This document shows positions 11,419 to 23,709 of a stretch of DNA of 64,000 bases, in pieces. Position 1 is the stretch's first letter; each line of letters starts with the position of its first letter. The stretch is from Usnea hakonensis (taxonomy: Eukaryota; Ascomycota; Lecanoromycetes; Lecanorales; Parmeliaceae), in NCBI GenBank assembly GCA_013423325.1, contig BLJB01000003.1, forward strand, positions 372,001 to 436,000, written 5' to 3'. A program made the position numbers and the translations under genes. The notes beneath the pieces were generated by a model. That model saw only the letters and a list, made by a program, of their open reading frames with translations. It ran no database searches and was not told where the DNA came from.

Positions 11419-13177
11419 ATGCAACAGCGTCCATGATGTGCTCGGTCATGATCCGCTGCAATATGGCCGCAGATGTAGGGGTGTGCAAAAGTTGGATCGG
11501 TTTACCCAAAACGAAATCCGTGGAAGAGCCAGTGGTTAAAATGGATACCGAGTGTTGAAATGTGCATATTGAGCTTGAGAGGTGGTCAAAATGTCGTGCT
11601 GCAAACTTCTTTTTCCTGTCTCTCTTTCTCCAATTTCCCATCTGCTCGGCAGCACTGTCCACAGCATGTAACATAAGTGACAAGCATGAGAAATTTTTGT
11701 GTTTCTGCCTCTGATGTTCATGCTACGGCAAAATGCAATGTGCCTTCTGGCTACGGAGCGGGCATATGTACAGTAGATGAAATGTTCAATTATTGGCCCA
11801 TAGGGCACGCAAGGGCTGGACTTGAGCCGTCATAACAGTCACAAGCTTTTAAACTCAGCTCTGTTTTGACGCCACGACCCGAAACCATTGCCACCCAAGC
11901 GCCGTGGGAGATAAGCCCAAGTACCGATGACCAGCTGATGGTGGTACAGTACCTTTCTACCGACATTTTACTCATCACACCCTTTCGTACGGTCGAGGAT
12001 CAGACCCTGGGTGAAGTGCCTTCAGGAATTATGGATTCATGAAGGTCTCTGTGAGCATGAGCAGTTGAATTGGTAGGTCTACTCACCGCCAGACCGATGG
12101 ATCTTGTATCTCTCGGTCGTACCGTGATTTCAATCATTGGAGGCAAAAGAGAACGTTTTCAGCTTAGTGCGAGATGCAGTTTCCCAGCCTTGTAGGATTT
12201 AATCCTTTTGATCCCGTCACCACGTCTTGATGGAGCAATTGTTGTTGATGGATGCGGCGCCACACAGGTTTGGCCTCGTGGATGTACCTTAGAGAGTAGT
12301 ACATTATGGTACCTGCCCTGCCCTGCTTTGAATATCGAGAGACTAAACCTCAATGGGACAGGATGGCTTCTGGAAGGCTTTGATCCGGACTTTACCGAGA
12401 TTAGTTCGGTGAAAGACCGAGCTTAGCCGAGAGAATCGATATAGACTTCGGTGCTCATCATTGATTCATTGGATGAGACGACCTCCTCCTTCTCCTCCTC
12501 CATAAGAAAAGACTAAGATGGGTAATGTTCTACTCGTGCATTGGAGTATGTATCTTGATCTTGTGATTGATGAATGCTGCAAACCCCACCCAGTACATGT
12601 ATATGAGGGTCCGCCTTCCCCCATGCAAGATATGCTCTCACTTTCCTTCCATACATTTCTGTCTGGCCCTCGGCATTGGGTCGTACTGGCAATATTTCAG
12701 ACGAGCCCAGGAATGCACTTATATCGACCAGGCTCTCACAAACACATTAACACATCAATACAGGACTTCGAGGCCACTAGCTACCCACTATAAAATCGCA
12801 AGTGGGTTTCTTAATGCAGCTATACTTTAGGTGTGAACACAATCGAAATGGTCACTTATGACACGGCCGAAGATTTCCAAGATTTCCGCGCAACCCTCAA
12901 CACCACGATACTTTGCTTTCAGACATCTGCCAGCCAATGATCATCCAGCGGCGTTCAAGTCAGACACTATATCATGATTATGATCAGCTCTTATCTCCGA
13001 GTTGGACTAATGTACCCGGCAACCGATTCTTCAGAAGGATCCACCTATAAGTTCTATCGAGCAAACTGATCTCTCGAATGACACCGTACAGCTTGTGCAA
13101 CCAGGCCTCCTATTGATCCTAGAAGTCACCTCTATCCAACGTTTCCCAGAAGCCTCAGTGGTAATATCATTAAGAAC
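11419..13177. other. Intergenic region, 1.76 kb
   Basis: The opsin 3' region and PAL promoter share this stretch. Open frames are short, unspliced and without family resemblance. No tRNA-like sequence or obvious repeat was seen. Confidence 0.5.
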
Positions 13178-15784
13178 ATGTCGAACCTTAGAAAGGGTCT
13201 CGGCCCTCATGCCAGCCTTGTTGTGCGAGACTGGAAGCTCTTGTGGAACACGATCTCTACGGAAACGCCCACATATATCGACATCGACTATCTTGAAGTT
13301 GCCAAAGTCACTGCGGTCTCAAAGTGAGTCAGCCGTGTCACAGTCAGGGTCTGGTCAGGACGGATCGCGTTGCATGGGAGTGTTCCTACCACGTACTGCG
13401 TTTGATAGGTGGTTAATTGTCAAAGTCTTCAGGCAGCAAATTTGGGATTCTTATTTTTATGAAGCTTTAATTAGAAGATGTCATATTGTCTTGATTCTTT
13501 GAGTTACAAGACTGGCGAAGAGAGCTCGCTAACAGTTGGATACTAGACATGGCACGAAGGTCGGTTTCAAAGACAAAGCTGCCGCTATTAAGAGTCTCAA
13601 CGAGAGCGTGGAATTTTTGGCTCGACGACTTGCGAACGGTCATTCTCTCTACGGTAAGAAGGATCCCAAAGAAATATCTCACAATCTTTTGAGTACTTTC
13701 GATACGACGACGGCTCACATATCTTATCCCTAGGCGTCACAACAGGCTTTGGGGGCAGCGCCGACCTCCGAACCCTGAAGATCGAGGACTTACAGCGCGC
13801 GTTAATCCAGCATCAGCACAGCGGAATCCTTCCGGTTGACAGAAAGGAAGATTCAATACGCAGCTTGAGCCGAGTGCCAGGCGTCAACTTCATGCCCGAA
13901 GAATGGGTTCGAGCTGCCATGCTCATTCGCTGCAAATCACTCCTCGCTGCTCACTCAGCTATTCGTTTCGAGATCGTCGAAATGCTCATATCATTGCTCG
14001 ACAACGACATGATACCGTTGATTCCGTTACGTGGCTCCATATCTGCATCCGGGGATCTTCAACCCCTTAGTTATATTGCTGGAGTGCTAGAAGGTAATCC
14101 AGATTGCTATGTCTGGACAAATGATGGCGACGTAGGCCGAGTCCTTATCCCAGCAGACTTGGCACTCAAACAGCTAGTCCACAAGTCCATCACATTCGGA
14201 CCAAAGGAAGCTCTTGCAATAGCGAATGGCACTGCGGTATCTACCGCAGTGGCAGCATTGACGATCCAAGAGTCACATAATCTAGCTATCTTCTCTCAAG
14301 TATTAACTGCCATGGGAGTCGAAGCCTTGCTTGGGTCCGTTGGCAGCTTCAACGCATTTTTCGACAAAGTCCGCCCCCACCAGGGTCAACGAGAAGCAGC
14401 TGCGAATATCCGCCTTTTCCTCACCGGTTCTCGGCTTGCAACCCATGAGCACGAAGGTGAAGCGAACCGCGTTGGTCTCAGGCAAGATCGGTACGCTCTT
14501 CGTACATCCCCTCAATGGATTGGCCCGCAGCTCGAGGACCTCTCTTTAGCCCACGACCAGATCACCATCGAATGCAATTCGACGACCGACAATCCTCTCG
14601 TCGACATTGAAGGTGACACGATCCACCATGGAGGAAATTTTCAAGCAGCCTCTATCACTTCGGCTATGGAGAAAACACGCTTTTGCTTGCAAAGTAAGGT
14701 CCCCTTCTGAGATCTGATTTCCCAATTCGTATCATTTTTCGTGTTGCAAGCATAATTGCAGAGCAGAAAATTCCCTTTGAGGCCCAGCTTAGCTCATGAA
14801 TGGGTTTCACGACTTGCATGGCGTCTCGATCAAGAGAATACTGACTTTGGAACAGTGTTCGGTCGGATGCTGTTCTCCCAATGCACTGAGCTCATCAATC
14901 CTGCTATGAACAATGGGCTACCACCTAACCTTGCGGCTGATGACCCAAATACGAGTTATACGATGAAAGGTGCAGACATCAATGTTGCAGCATATATGTC
15001 TGAATTAGCATATCTGGCCAACCCTGTAAGCAGCCACGTGCAGACGGCAGAAATTGGCAACCAGGGAATCAATTCACTAGCACTGATATCGGCGCGATAC
15101 ACCCACATGGCTGTCGATTGCCTATCCATGATTTGTGCCACATACTTATACGCCTTGTGCCAAGCTTTGGATATCAGGGCAATGGATCGTGGATACGTTG
15201 GTGCCATCGGTCCCGCTGTTAACAAGATAACTGCAAACATTTTTGGGGACATTCTTGGAGATGCAGGTATTCTAGAGAAGCTGCAATCGAAGCTTCGGGA
15301 GCAGGTCTTGAAGCATTTCGGTCTCACCACGTCTGTAGGCACGAGTGATCGCTTCAACAACATCGCTGAGACTGTGCAGTCCACTTTGACCACGTCCCTT
15401 TACACTCATGCCGGCCTGCCAACGCACTTCGATGCCCTACCAGCCATCAAGCGGTGGACGGATCAGCTATCAGCAACTCTCCGCGGCCTCTTTCTCCAGC
15501 ATCGACAAATCTATTTCGCCACACCAGACGCCACCCCATATCTCGGGGCGGCATCATCACGCATGTACAACTACGTCCGCAAAGATCTGCGCGTACCATT
15601 CCACAAAGGCTTAGAGGACCGACCAACCAAGGACAACGGGCTGAAGACGATTGGCTCGAACATCAGCATCATTTATGAGGCTATGAGGAGCGGACGACTG
15701 TACGAGCCTATTTTGACGTATCTTGAAGCGAGTCAGGAGGCCGCGGCTTCTGGGGCAGGAAGCCATTTCAAAGCAAAACTCTGA
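13178..15784 (+). CDS. PAL: Phenylalanine ammonia-lyase (aromatic amino acid lyase, MIO type)
   Basis: Four exons (13178..13323, 13547..13653, 13734..14693, 14856..15784) encode about 713 residues, normal for fungal PAL. The enzyme removes ammonia from L-phenylalanine to give trans-cinnamate. The MIO cofactor arises from Ala-Ser-Gly at 189-191 within GSISASGDLQPLSYIAG. The YGVTTGFGGSADLRT loop, the IECNSTTDNPLV motif and AEIGNQGINSLALISARYT are all present. The LIQHQHSGILP segment has the His-Gln pair that I recall in yeast PAL/TAL enzymes, so tyrosine may also be used. The intron after exon 3 is needed to restore LQMFGRMLFSQCTELINP. Introns 1 and 3 (223 and 162 bases) are long for this window. 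The first ATG of the exon is used; an in-frame stop lies about 100 bases upstream. Confidence 0.93.
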
Positions 15785-16389
15785 AAGCATTAGCACGTGG
15801 GCGAGGAGGAATTGGTATTGGGATATTAGTCAACCATGCAATCATTGGGGAGGTTTAGCACGTGAGTCAAAAGAACATGATTTGGAAGATATTTTGTACT
15901 GGGTGCCACTTTTTTGAACTCTTGCTACCGGCCAAAACGATTTAGATTGTGAATAGGATAGAAGCGAAATCTTGCGAGGGCCACTGCTCGAAAGGCCAAA
16001 CACTGATTGTGGGACGAAATGTGACTTTCCATTCGCATTCCTGACGCTAAGAATAGTTTAGAGTATCGAGCAATTCTTTCAAAGGTATCTACTCTCGTTA
16101 CAGAAATATCGGATCCTTCAAAGCCACAACGTTCCCCCCGCATGGTCTTCCCCATGATGGCTCACTCACCTGCCGATACCACAACTCGAACCCGAAGCCA
16201 ATCACAGTGCAAATCCCGTGCTTATAAACCTCTCCCCCCCCCCTGTCCTCATCCTATCAGTTTCTCAATTCACTCGTTTTGAAAACCCCTAAATCCTCTA
16301 TTCTGCGTACCGGCAGCCCAAGCACGCAAAGACCACCACCTCACCAACTAGGTAATCTACGTACCTACCATCCCCAAGTAGGTAAAATA

Positions 16390-16625
16390 CTCTACTCCCC
16401 TCCTTCCCCCTGGATCCCTCATCTCCCTTCCCCTTTTCAATCTCCCCTCTCCCCTCTAGTCCCTTTTTTTCCAAAAAAAAAGATATACAAACCAACCACG
16501 CCTCATCCCCCCCAAACATCTCCCCCCTATTCCCCCTTTCCCCCCCCTTTCCCCCCCTTCCTCCCCCCTTCCTCCCTCCCTTCCCCCCCCTTCCTACCCC
16601 ACATCCATCTATCCATCCATCCATA
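16390..16625. repeat. C-rich polypyrimidine tract
   Basis: Nearly every base on the plus strand is C or T apart from short A-containing interruptions, with several runs of six or more C. It is low-complexity sequence capable of triplex or, on the minus strand, G-quadruplex formation. Confidence 0.8.
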
Positions 16626-16703
16626 CTACCCCACCCCACACCCTAGAAAAACATCAACATCAATTATTAAAAAAAGTGAGATGAGACGGGCTGGGTTTGT
16701 CAC

Positions 16704-16741
16704 GTTTTTTTTTTTTTTTGGAAAAGGGGGTGGGGGGGGGG
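16704..16741. repeat. Adjacent T16 and G-rich homopolymer runs
   Basis: A run of T is followed a few bases later by GGGGG, one T and ten or more G. Slippage or assembly error is likely here. Confidence 0.8.
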
Positions 16742-16815
16742 AGGTACACTGCACCGGATCAAGGGAGGGAAATCGAAAGAATTCCCGTCGAATTGTCTTT
16801 TAGGTTAGCTACCTA

Positions 16816-16833
16816 CTTAGGTAGGTAGGTAGA
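16816..16833. repeat. (TAGG)n microsatellite
   Basis: Short tandem TAGG units near the end of the low-complexity block. Confidence 0.7.
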
Positions 16834-17009
16834 CCGGGGGAAAAGGGGGAAAGAGACGGGTGGGTGTGAGGGGGGTGGGTGTGAGTCATTGAAGGACTCA
16901 TCCGGACGGAGATATCGAGTAAGTAAAGTAAAGTACAGTAAGCACGCTACGATTGGGTGTGACTCAGTGGGTGTACGTGTCGTGTGGTGTAGTATAGAAT
17001 CGGAGAGTG

Positions 17010-17017
17010 TATATAAA
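17010..17017 (+). promoter_or_regulatory. TATA box of the SMP-30-like gene
   Basis: TATATAAA lies about 45 bases upstream of the ATG at 17061, so the leader would be very short or initiation may occur close to the start codon. Confidence 0.5.
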
Positions 17018-17060
17018 GATTGACTACAAGTACCCAGCATCTATCTGCCAACCTCCCACA

Positions 17061-18104
17061 ATGCATCTCCTCAACCCCTACCTCTCCCTCCTCTCACTCC
17101 CAACCCTCCTCCTCACCTCCGCAACCCCCCTCTCCCACCTAATCTACCAATCCCCCCCCGGCACATCCTACGAGAACCTCGCCTTCCAACCCTCCACCAA
17201 CACCCTCCTCCTCACAACAACCACATCCCCAACCCTCTACCACCTCAACCCCCTCGCCCCCCACCCCTCCCCAATCCCAATCGCCCACTTCCCCACCCCC
17301 TTATTCACAGTCGGCATCACACAATCCCACAACATCCCAGATACGTTCTACCTCATCGCCGCCAACGCCACCCTCAACCTCACCTTCATCTACACCCTCT
17401 CCTTCCCCCATCAAAATCACACCACCATCCCCACAATCAAAAAAACCGCCTCCCTCCCCACCGCCGGTATCCTAAACGGCCTCGCGGCCCTCACCCCCCG
17501 CACCCTCCTCGCCTCCGACTCCCGCAGAGGCTGCATCTGGGCCATCGACATCCTAACCGGCGCATCGCACATCGCGCTCTCGGACCCGCTCATGGCGGCC
17601 CCTGGCGTCATTGCTAACGGGCCGTATAGCGTTCTTGGGATCAACGGGATCCGGATCCGGGGGGAGGAGGTGTTTTTTACGAATTCGGCGCAGGCGGTTT
17701 TCGCGAGGGTGGGGGTTTCTTCGTTGGCGTTGGAGGAGTCGTCGGCGTCACGGAATGCTAGCGGTCCAGCGGTCCAGGTGATAGCGCACGCGAGTCCTGG
17801 GGGCACGTATGATGATTTCGCGCTCGCGCCGGGGGGCGACGCGGCGTTTTTGGTGGACCCGTTGGGGGATTCGGTGGAGGAGGTTCGTTGGGGGGAGGGG
17901 AGGGGGGGGTTGGCGCGGGGATTCGTGGTTGCGGGGAATAGGAATAGTACGGAGCTTGAGGGGCCGACGTCTGCGCAGTTTGGGAGTGGTGGGGTGTTGT
18001 ATGTGACGACGGCGGGGGGTTTGGGGGCGCCGGGGGATGGGGATGTGGTGGTGGGGGGACAGGTTGTGGCTGTTGATACGGGGGGGTGGAGTTGGAGAGG
18101 GTGA
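17061..18104 (+). CDS. Secreted SMP-30/gluconolactonase-like beta-propeller protein
   Basis: An uninterrupted 347-residue frame. The first 20 or so residues (MHLLNPYLSLLSLPTLLLTS) form a clear signal peptide. The rest has the repeating pattern of six-bladed propellers: TSYENLAFQPSTNTLLLT, GILNGLAALTPRTLLASDS, ASDSRRGCIWAID, GPYSVLGINGIRIRG, YDDFALAPGGDAAFLVD and TSAQFGSGGVLYVTTAGG. Fungal proteins of this type are often secreted or found in metabolite clusters, but the substrate cannot be told. Several N-glycosylation sites (NATLNLT, NHT, NAS, NRNST) agree with secretion. Base composition changes sharply inside the gene: third positions are mostly C up to about 17600 and mostly G after about 17640. 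Confidence 0.8.
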   Translation: MHLLNPYLSLLSLPTLLLTSATPLSHLIYQSPPGTSYENLAFQPSTNTLLLTTTTSPTLYHLNPLAPHPSPIPIAHFPTPLFTVGITQSHNIPDTFYLIAANATLNLTFIYTLSFPHQNHTTIPTIKKTASLPTAGILNGLAALTPRTLLASDSRRGCIWAIDILTGASHIALSDPLMAAPGVIANGPYSVLGINGIRIRGEEVFFTNSAQAVFARVGVSSLALEESSASRNASGPAVQVIAHASPGGTYDDFALAPGGDAAFLVDPLGDSVEEVRWGEGRGGLARGFVVAGNRNSTELEGPTSAQFGSGGVLYVTTAGGLGAPGDGDVVVGGQVVAVDTGGWSWRG

Positions 18105-18279
18105 AGGGGGAGAGTGCTCGATTGGTTCGATCTTTGAAGCGTGGGAGGGTGGAGACGGTGGGATGAATATGGATGGATCCTGCTGTAGGCCCGCTACTTG
18201 ACTACCACCACCACTTGCCAGGCACGCTATTGGCTATGGTAGCGAGAGAAACCCCACAATCTCTGAATCACACCAGAAT

Positions 18280-18297
18280 GTACTCCATACGGAGTAC
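18280..18297. repeat. Near-perfect palindrome GTACTCC-ATAC-GGAGTAC
   Basis: The arms TACTCC and GGAGTA are inverted around a four-base centre. The same half-site recurs at several other intergenic places in the window. Confidence 0.7.
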
Positions 18298-19957
18298 AAC
18301 GACACGTAGTATTCCAATCGACGCATGTTTCACGTCTTAGCTGCTGAAGACTTATTGCAATAAAAGTGCCGGATATTGAATGCCGAATTGCCGAGCTGCG
18401 GAACCATAGTACGTACCTAGCTACACGTAATCTACTTGAAACATATGTTAAGGTTCTTCTTGCTGGCTTTATTTTTAGAGTAAAACAGAAGTACGTATCT
18501 CGCAATCACAATTACCGTTGGTTGGTCCAGGTTGGGTTTTGGGGGCGCATCATGAAGCATATCGTTTAAGGCTGTCCTAAGCGTCGATCAACGGGTGCCG
18601 CACAGCGTGGCAGACCGCCCTGCAGCCTGCAGGGCCAAGGCCAGGAACGGGAACTTGAGACGGGAAGGAGGACAATCGGATTTTGGCGGTGAGGGTCGAA
18701 CGAGGGGCTGCTGTTTGTAATCAATACACCTACCGTAACATGTTCCTCCTTCTTGTTAGTGGTCACAATTCTCCGTGGACGGTCAATTCGCAAGTTATCG
18801 ATCAGATGATTGCATTGATGGTGCGAGTAGTACAAGTGTGTAGCAGGCTTTCTAGTCAATAATCAAATCCTTCGGACATTTGGTCCCCTCTAGACTGAGC
18901 ACGAGCATCCTTGGACCATCCACTTCCTTCTCCAAACACCAGTATTGTATATGTACAGGGTATATCTGTCAAACGACTCAAACGAGCCAAACGCTAGGGT
19001 TGCAAGGTACTGACGCCGAGTCGCATGAGGGTGATGATGAAAATGGAAGTCGGGTACTTTAGGGTTTGTGGCACGTCTGAAGATTTTTGAAATCGACTTT
19101 GCCTCGGTGGCGTGGTTGAGGCTGATAGCCAGATATATGGTGGTGTAGTGCTCTCCAAGAGCATTGGAGACATGATGCAAGTCATGTTTCTTTGCCGTGC
19201 ATAATCATTTTGAGATCTGACATGAGGGTAATAGTGTGCGATCAAGACCGGGTCGTAAATCTAGGAAGGATTGGCTTGTGCGTATCGAGTGCCGGCGAAT
19301 CTAAAAGGAATGCGCCGCCGGCGACAATTGCCACTGTCCAGCAGCAGGCAGATTTTCATTGAAAGTGTCTGTCTTGGCTTTCCATAATTTCCACAATGTA
19401 TCCGAGGGAAGAATGTAGCCGGGGTTGTTGAGTCATCTTGAGATCAAAAGACCCAACTGCAGAGCTGTAGTCATAGACAACAAGACTAGGAGGAGGTTGT
19501 ATCGTTTGTGGAGCCGCGAGGTTGAACGTGTTCGAGAGGGTATGAGTGGCACTACTTTGGGACTTTAGGTAGCGGGCGATTCGGCGGTGGGCCCGGGCAT
19601 GGAGGGTACTGAGGTTTTTGTGGTCCGTTAAAATGGTATTGAGATTGAGGCATTGTGTTTGGTAGGAGATGGCGACTCGTGGAAGAGAGATGGGATTGAT
19701 TAAGAGTCTTGGATTATTGGAGAGTGAAGACCGGGCTCGGTGTGAAGCGAGTGTAGTGTTGGATGTTTTTGAATGTGGAATGTGGTCGCTGTGGTTATGA
19801 GAGTAGGGGTTCGAAGAAGGGGAATGTGCTGAGTATTTATGATAGTTGCAAGACATTCGTCGTCAGCCAAGCCATGCTTTGGTTCAAGCCGTGGTACTCG
19901 TAATTTGACTGTGTGGAGCTAAGTTTGATGAGGAGGAGGATATTCAGGGCCAAAGTA

Positions 19958-19984
19958 TGATTGCATGATTGCATGATTGCATGA
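19958..19984. repeat. Three tandem TGATTGCA units
   Basis: An eight-base unit is repeated three times with a partial fourth copy. About 15 bases further on, GGACA is repeated three times. Confidence 0.7.
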
Positions 19985-22450
19985 CATGATGAGACCATGG
20001 GACAGGACAGGACAGGGGTCATCAGAAAGCGTGACGATGACAAGCCTTTCCCCCTTTTGAAGAGTGACGAAAAATACAAAATAGCGCCATTTGTTCCCGA
20101 GGGCTGAAATTTCAATTTCGGTGTGGGTGTAAAGTACCTTAGGTGTGGATTGGAAGGGACCGAGGGGACCAGCTGATGATGACAGAACAGGAACCCGCAA
20201 CCCGCGCCCCTCAAATCCTAAATTTGGCAGGATCGCCCACGGCCCACCATGCCCTCGGCCAATCTAATGTAAATAACCAAAAGCGTTATATTGCATGAAA
20301 AAAAGACCAAGAGTCCATCTGCCGCATGATTTGCAATCAATGCATATCAATCGTCATTCAGAACAAGATCCGAACACGCAGAAGACCCAGTATTGTTCAA
20401 TCGTACATTTCAACGTAGCATCCTGCCTTCTTCCGCGCGTACCAGTACTCAGCTTCACTTTGGCGAAAGGATGAGACAGAATTGTCGCCTCCACAACGGA
20501 TCGACTTTGGATATCTACATCACCAACTCTTGATGATAGCAGCCGGCTTGCCGGATCCCACTCTCGTCTTCCTTCTTGACATTCTTCTAGCATCGAGCTT
20601 CATCGGTACTAATTATGGGCTGCTTACGGCCCCCCCGGATTATCTGCCAAAATTGGAAGCATGTTACTAGTGCTCGGTTCCCCAATCCAAAGAGTGGTAT
20701 GGGGGCCAGCCCCAATTCAAGGTCATGGATACGAAGACCGAGGGTGGGTGGCAGTATCATCATACGGGCAAATGCAATGTCATCTTGTTTGTCAATTGCC
20801 ACTGTCTCTTTGGCCCTCGAGGGTGGCAAGACGACAGGCGAAAGAACTTTGATGCATTTCCCTGCGCTGCCGTGGAACAGTCCAATTGGATTCGCAGAAC
20901 ATCAAGACGAGTGTCGCCTCCTTCAATGGAGAGCGAATCGTTTTGGTTCAAGCCTCGTGATGCGTTGTGGCGCAGTGAATGGGCGTCTCGGCTCCTTTAA
21001 TTAGATGGTATTCCATGAGTCCGACAAAAGAAACTAGTATGGGGGAATCACCCCACCATCGCCAATACTGAAAGGACATGTTTGAAATCAAATCAAACCA
21101 AGTCATGCAAAAGACAAAAGCACGTAAGGGGGTGGTGTCGTCGACGTTTGATCGGCGACCATAGATTACTTGATCTGCAAGGATAAAGCACAATAAAGCA
21201 CTGACACGTTTTTCCACGTGGCTATCCGTCAGATAGCGCTTCCTTGTGGCTGTTAGCCCGGGTTGGGTGTACTCCGTATTTATGACACTAAGGAAGTGAG
21301 AGTCCTCGGTACCTTATGCACGGCCCCTTGTATCATATTTTCCTGGTCCTAAAAGGGGTAGGGGGCATGTGTTCCACTCATCTACCAAGGGACATTGACT
21401 GCTGTTATCTCCTTGTCAACATGCTTATACAGCGGTTCAATGGACCGACTTGTGCCTGTTCGATGCCGAGTTCCCGAGTTCCTGCACTTGGGCTTACGCG
21501 ACAACTCCAACGCCACCAGCCTGCAGAGGAGTGCATATCTCAAAGGGTTCAATGTCAGACAATCGGATAGGCCGTTTCTAAAAACAAAAAGCATAGTGTG
21601 TGTGGTGCAATTTCGCCTCACAAGCTACATTTCACAGTGTCTCAATCAGGATCCGGATCTCTGGTTTTGCGGCCCCAGAGTGAATATAGAGTACACTTTG
21701 CTAGGCTTTTCCAGATCGCCTCCTAGAACATATTCGGAAGATTTTGCTCTGTGGCTTGCGCGCAGGAAATTAAATGGCTTGTAAAACTCACGCATGTTTG
21801 AAACAAAAATAGTATCATCGCCATCAATGCAGGCAAGATCAAACGAGGTGTATGCGCATCAGATGGGCGTGCGTTAAGCTAATCCTGGACTTCAAACACG
21901 GAGGCATCCGCCGAAGATTCAAGGAGTTCAGCTTTCAATACCGCGACTCCTGCAAGCTCACACCATTCACCCAAAATGTGCAAGGAGGTTGTGTAGCTTG
22001 GGAGACGAGGGATGGCTTGAGCCATGAGTGCTGACACGAAACTAATGTTCAGAATGCTAATTACTGCCCATATACCGAGCCCAGAGTGTCTCCAAAAGCA
22101 TCAATTTTGGTCATGCTCACCGTCTTGGCCCCGTTTTTCCTCTTCAGTCCGATACAACATTTTCGGTGACCACCTAAGGCTTACCAAAAAGGGCATTTTG
22201 CCATTCATACGCGGGAATCCTTCATCCCTCTGTTGGCTCCGATGCCATCGTCTTCGGGACACATGAGAACATTTCGAATGTGAGCAAGTTTTCAAAGCAT
22301 GGATACATATTAAGTGTGGCGATTCGGTGGAACGAGAGCTCCATTTCTAATCCCTCGGAGGGCTTGATACCAAAGCAGCTGAACCTAGCACTGTTGAAAG
22401 TCGCCATTCGGAATACACCCGCCTCCGAAGATTCGAACGACAAGTATAGG

Positions 22451-22470
22451 TAATGTAATGTAATGTAATG
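22451..22470. repeat. (TAATG)4 microsatellite
   Basis: Four exact TAATG units in intergenic DNA. Confidence 0.8.
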
Positions 22471-22823
22471 CATGACGGATCCTGACTGCGTTGAAACAAT
22501 TTAGTGCCTCATTAGGATCAGGGTGCATTGTCCTCGCATTGTTTTGACGCGCATCAGAAACAGACGTGAAACAAATGCAAGGCTAAGTAAGGTAAGCTCT
22601 GCATCGCAATCTTACTGTACGGAGTATGCTCATGTAAAGTATAATGGATCCTGGACTGTTGGACAGCTGTCAGCTATTGCAATCCAACGTTAAACCGAAG
22701 GGAAAGTACTTCAGTACCGTAGCTTTAGGTTACTGGAAAGCTAAACGATAATGCATAGACCTGCCCAATCTGGCCTTTATCGACAAAGTATCTTCATCGT
22801 CAATTCCAAGAATTTGAGGATGA

Positions 22824-23709
22824 TTACTCGTCCGTCATCTGGGCCTCTCCCATCTGCGTCGACGTAATCCATTCTTCCATCATCGCCTGTCCTGTACTGC
22901 CAACTACTTCTTTGCCCTTCGTGGTACCTTTTCTCTTCACAACAAGGCAGAGGATCCTACCATATATGCTAAAGCCGTCATATGTCGTATCCATACCCAG
23001 CTTCTTTTTGTCATCTTCACCACCATCCTCTTCCTCTCCTACACGGTTTTTGGTCTCGCTGTCCGATGAACGCGGCTTCTGTGCGCCAACATCCCCTTCT
23101 GTGGAACCTTCAGAAAGGAAAAGCCCGTCCTGACTCTCTTCTGTTGCCAAAGCCGCCCTGTGATCCGCTTCACCTCCCGCAGCAGAAGGTATATCTGTCA
23201 TACGAATACTCTCGCTCTCTTCACTCTCGTCGGCGAACAAGCCTGGGGCACCATTACCCACCTCAACAGGCTCTTCCCTCGTACCAGTCAGTCTGCCATT
23301 TGCAGTCCCCAGCCTGCCCTTCTCTTTCTTTGCTGTCTTCATCTTCCTAAGAATAGAATGACGGGAGCTCGTTTCTGTCAAAAAGACTGCGACTTCGAAA
23401 TCGTCTGAACCCCACCGCATCCGTAGTCAGCGACCGGCATGTATAGATTTGCGTGGAGAAAGCGCCCGTACCCCCAACGACAACATCTTTCCACCCCTTT
23501 TTCTTCCCACCCTTCCCCGACTTCGCCCTCGCATTTTCCTCCCTGAGCTTCGGCAGTACGAGTGGACGCACTGCCTCTATGACTTGCGGTAAGACCGGAT
23601 TGCGCGTGTTGAGGAGCCAGCGGTATGCGTCGGCTGGATTGTCGAGGTATATGCGGCATTCGAGGACGGAGTACTGGCTTATGCGGAGGTAGCGCCGAAT
23701 TGGTGGCAT
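22824..23709 (-). CDS. Conserved fungal protein of unknown function
   Basis: Two exons, complement(22824..23404, 23472..23709), joined by a 67-base intron (donor GTACGG, acceptor TTCAG), give 272 residues. The N-terminus is well ordered: MPPIRRYLRISQYSVLECRI, then YLDNPADAYRWLL and IEAVRPLVLPKLREENARAK. Across the splice site the frame reads VVVGDDFEVAVFLTETSSRH, which fits one continuous domain. The middle is acidic and Ser/Glu-rich. A second ordered block, DTTYDGFSIYGRILCLVVKRK, closes the protein. I recall similar N- and C-terminal blocks in other filamentous ascomycete proteins but cannot attach a function. The Lys/Arg-rich segments suggest a nuclear protein, which is only an inference. 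Confidence 0.75.

Larger units (their letters stand above)
15785..17060. other. Intergenic region with long C-rich, T and G tracts
   Basis: After about 400 ordinary bases the sequence becomes strongly pyrimidine-rich (16220..16640), followed by a T run, a G run and TAGG repeats. The open frames across it are low-complexity artefacts. The right end is the promoter of the SMP-30-like gene. Confidence 0.6.
18105..22823. other. 4.7 kb stretch without a credible gene
   Basis: All open frames on both strands are short (at most 166 codons), lack spliced continuation and resemble no family I know. Composition is ordinary, not the extreme AT richness of heavily RIP-mutated repeats. Small features are TACTCC/GGAGTA elements, short tandem repeats near 19958, 20000 and 22451, and nothing else I can name. 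A 166-codon minus-strand frame at 19356..19856 starts with ATG but is probably chance. Confidence 0.5.

Noticed and set aside
16279..16803. 174-codon Pro/Ser-rich frame
   Set aside because: It is translation of the polypyrimidine tract; low-complexity, no ordered region.
19356..19856. 166-codon ATG-started minus-strand frame
   Set aside because: No domain, no splice structure, no known relatives; kept only as a possibility inside the gene-desert entry.
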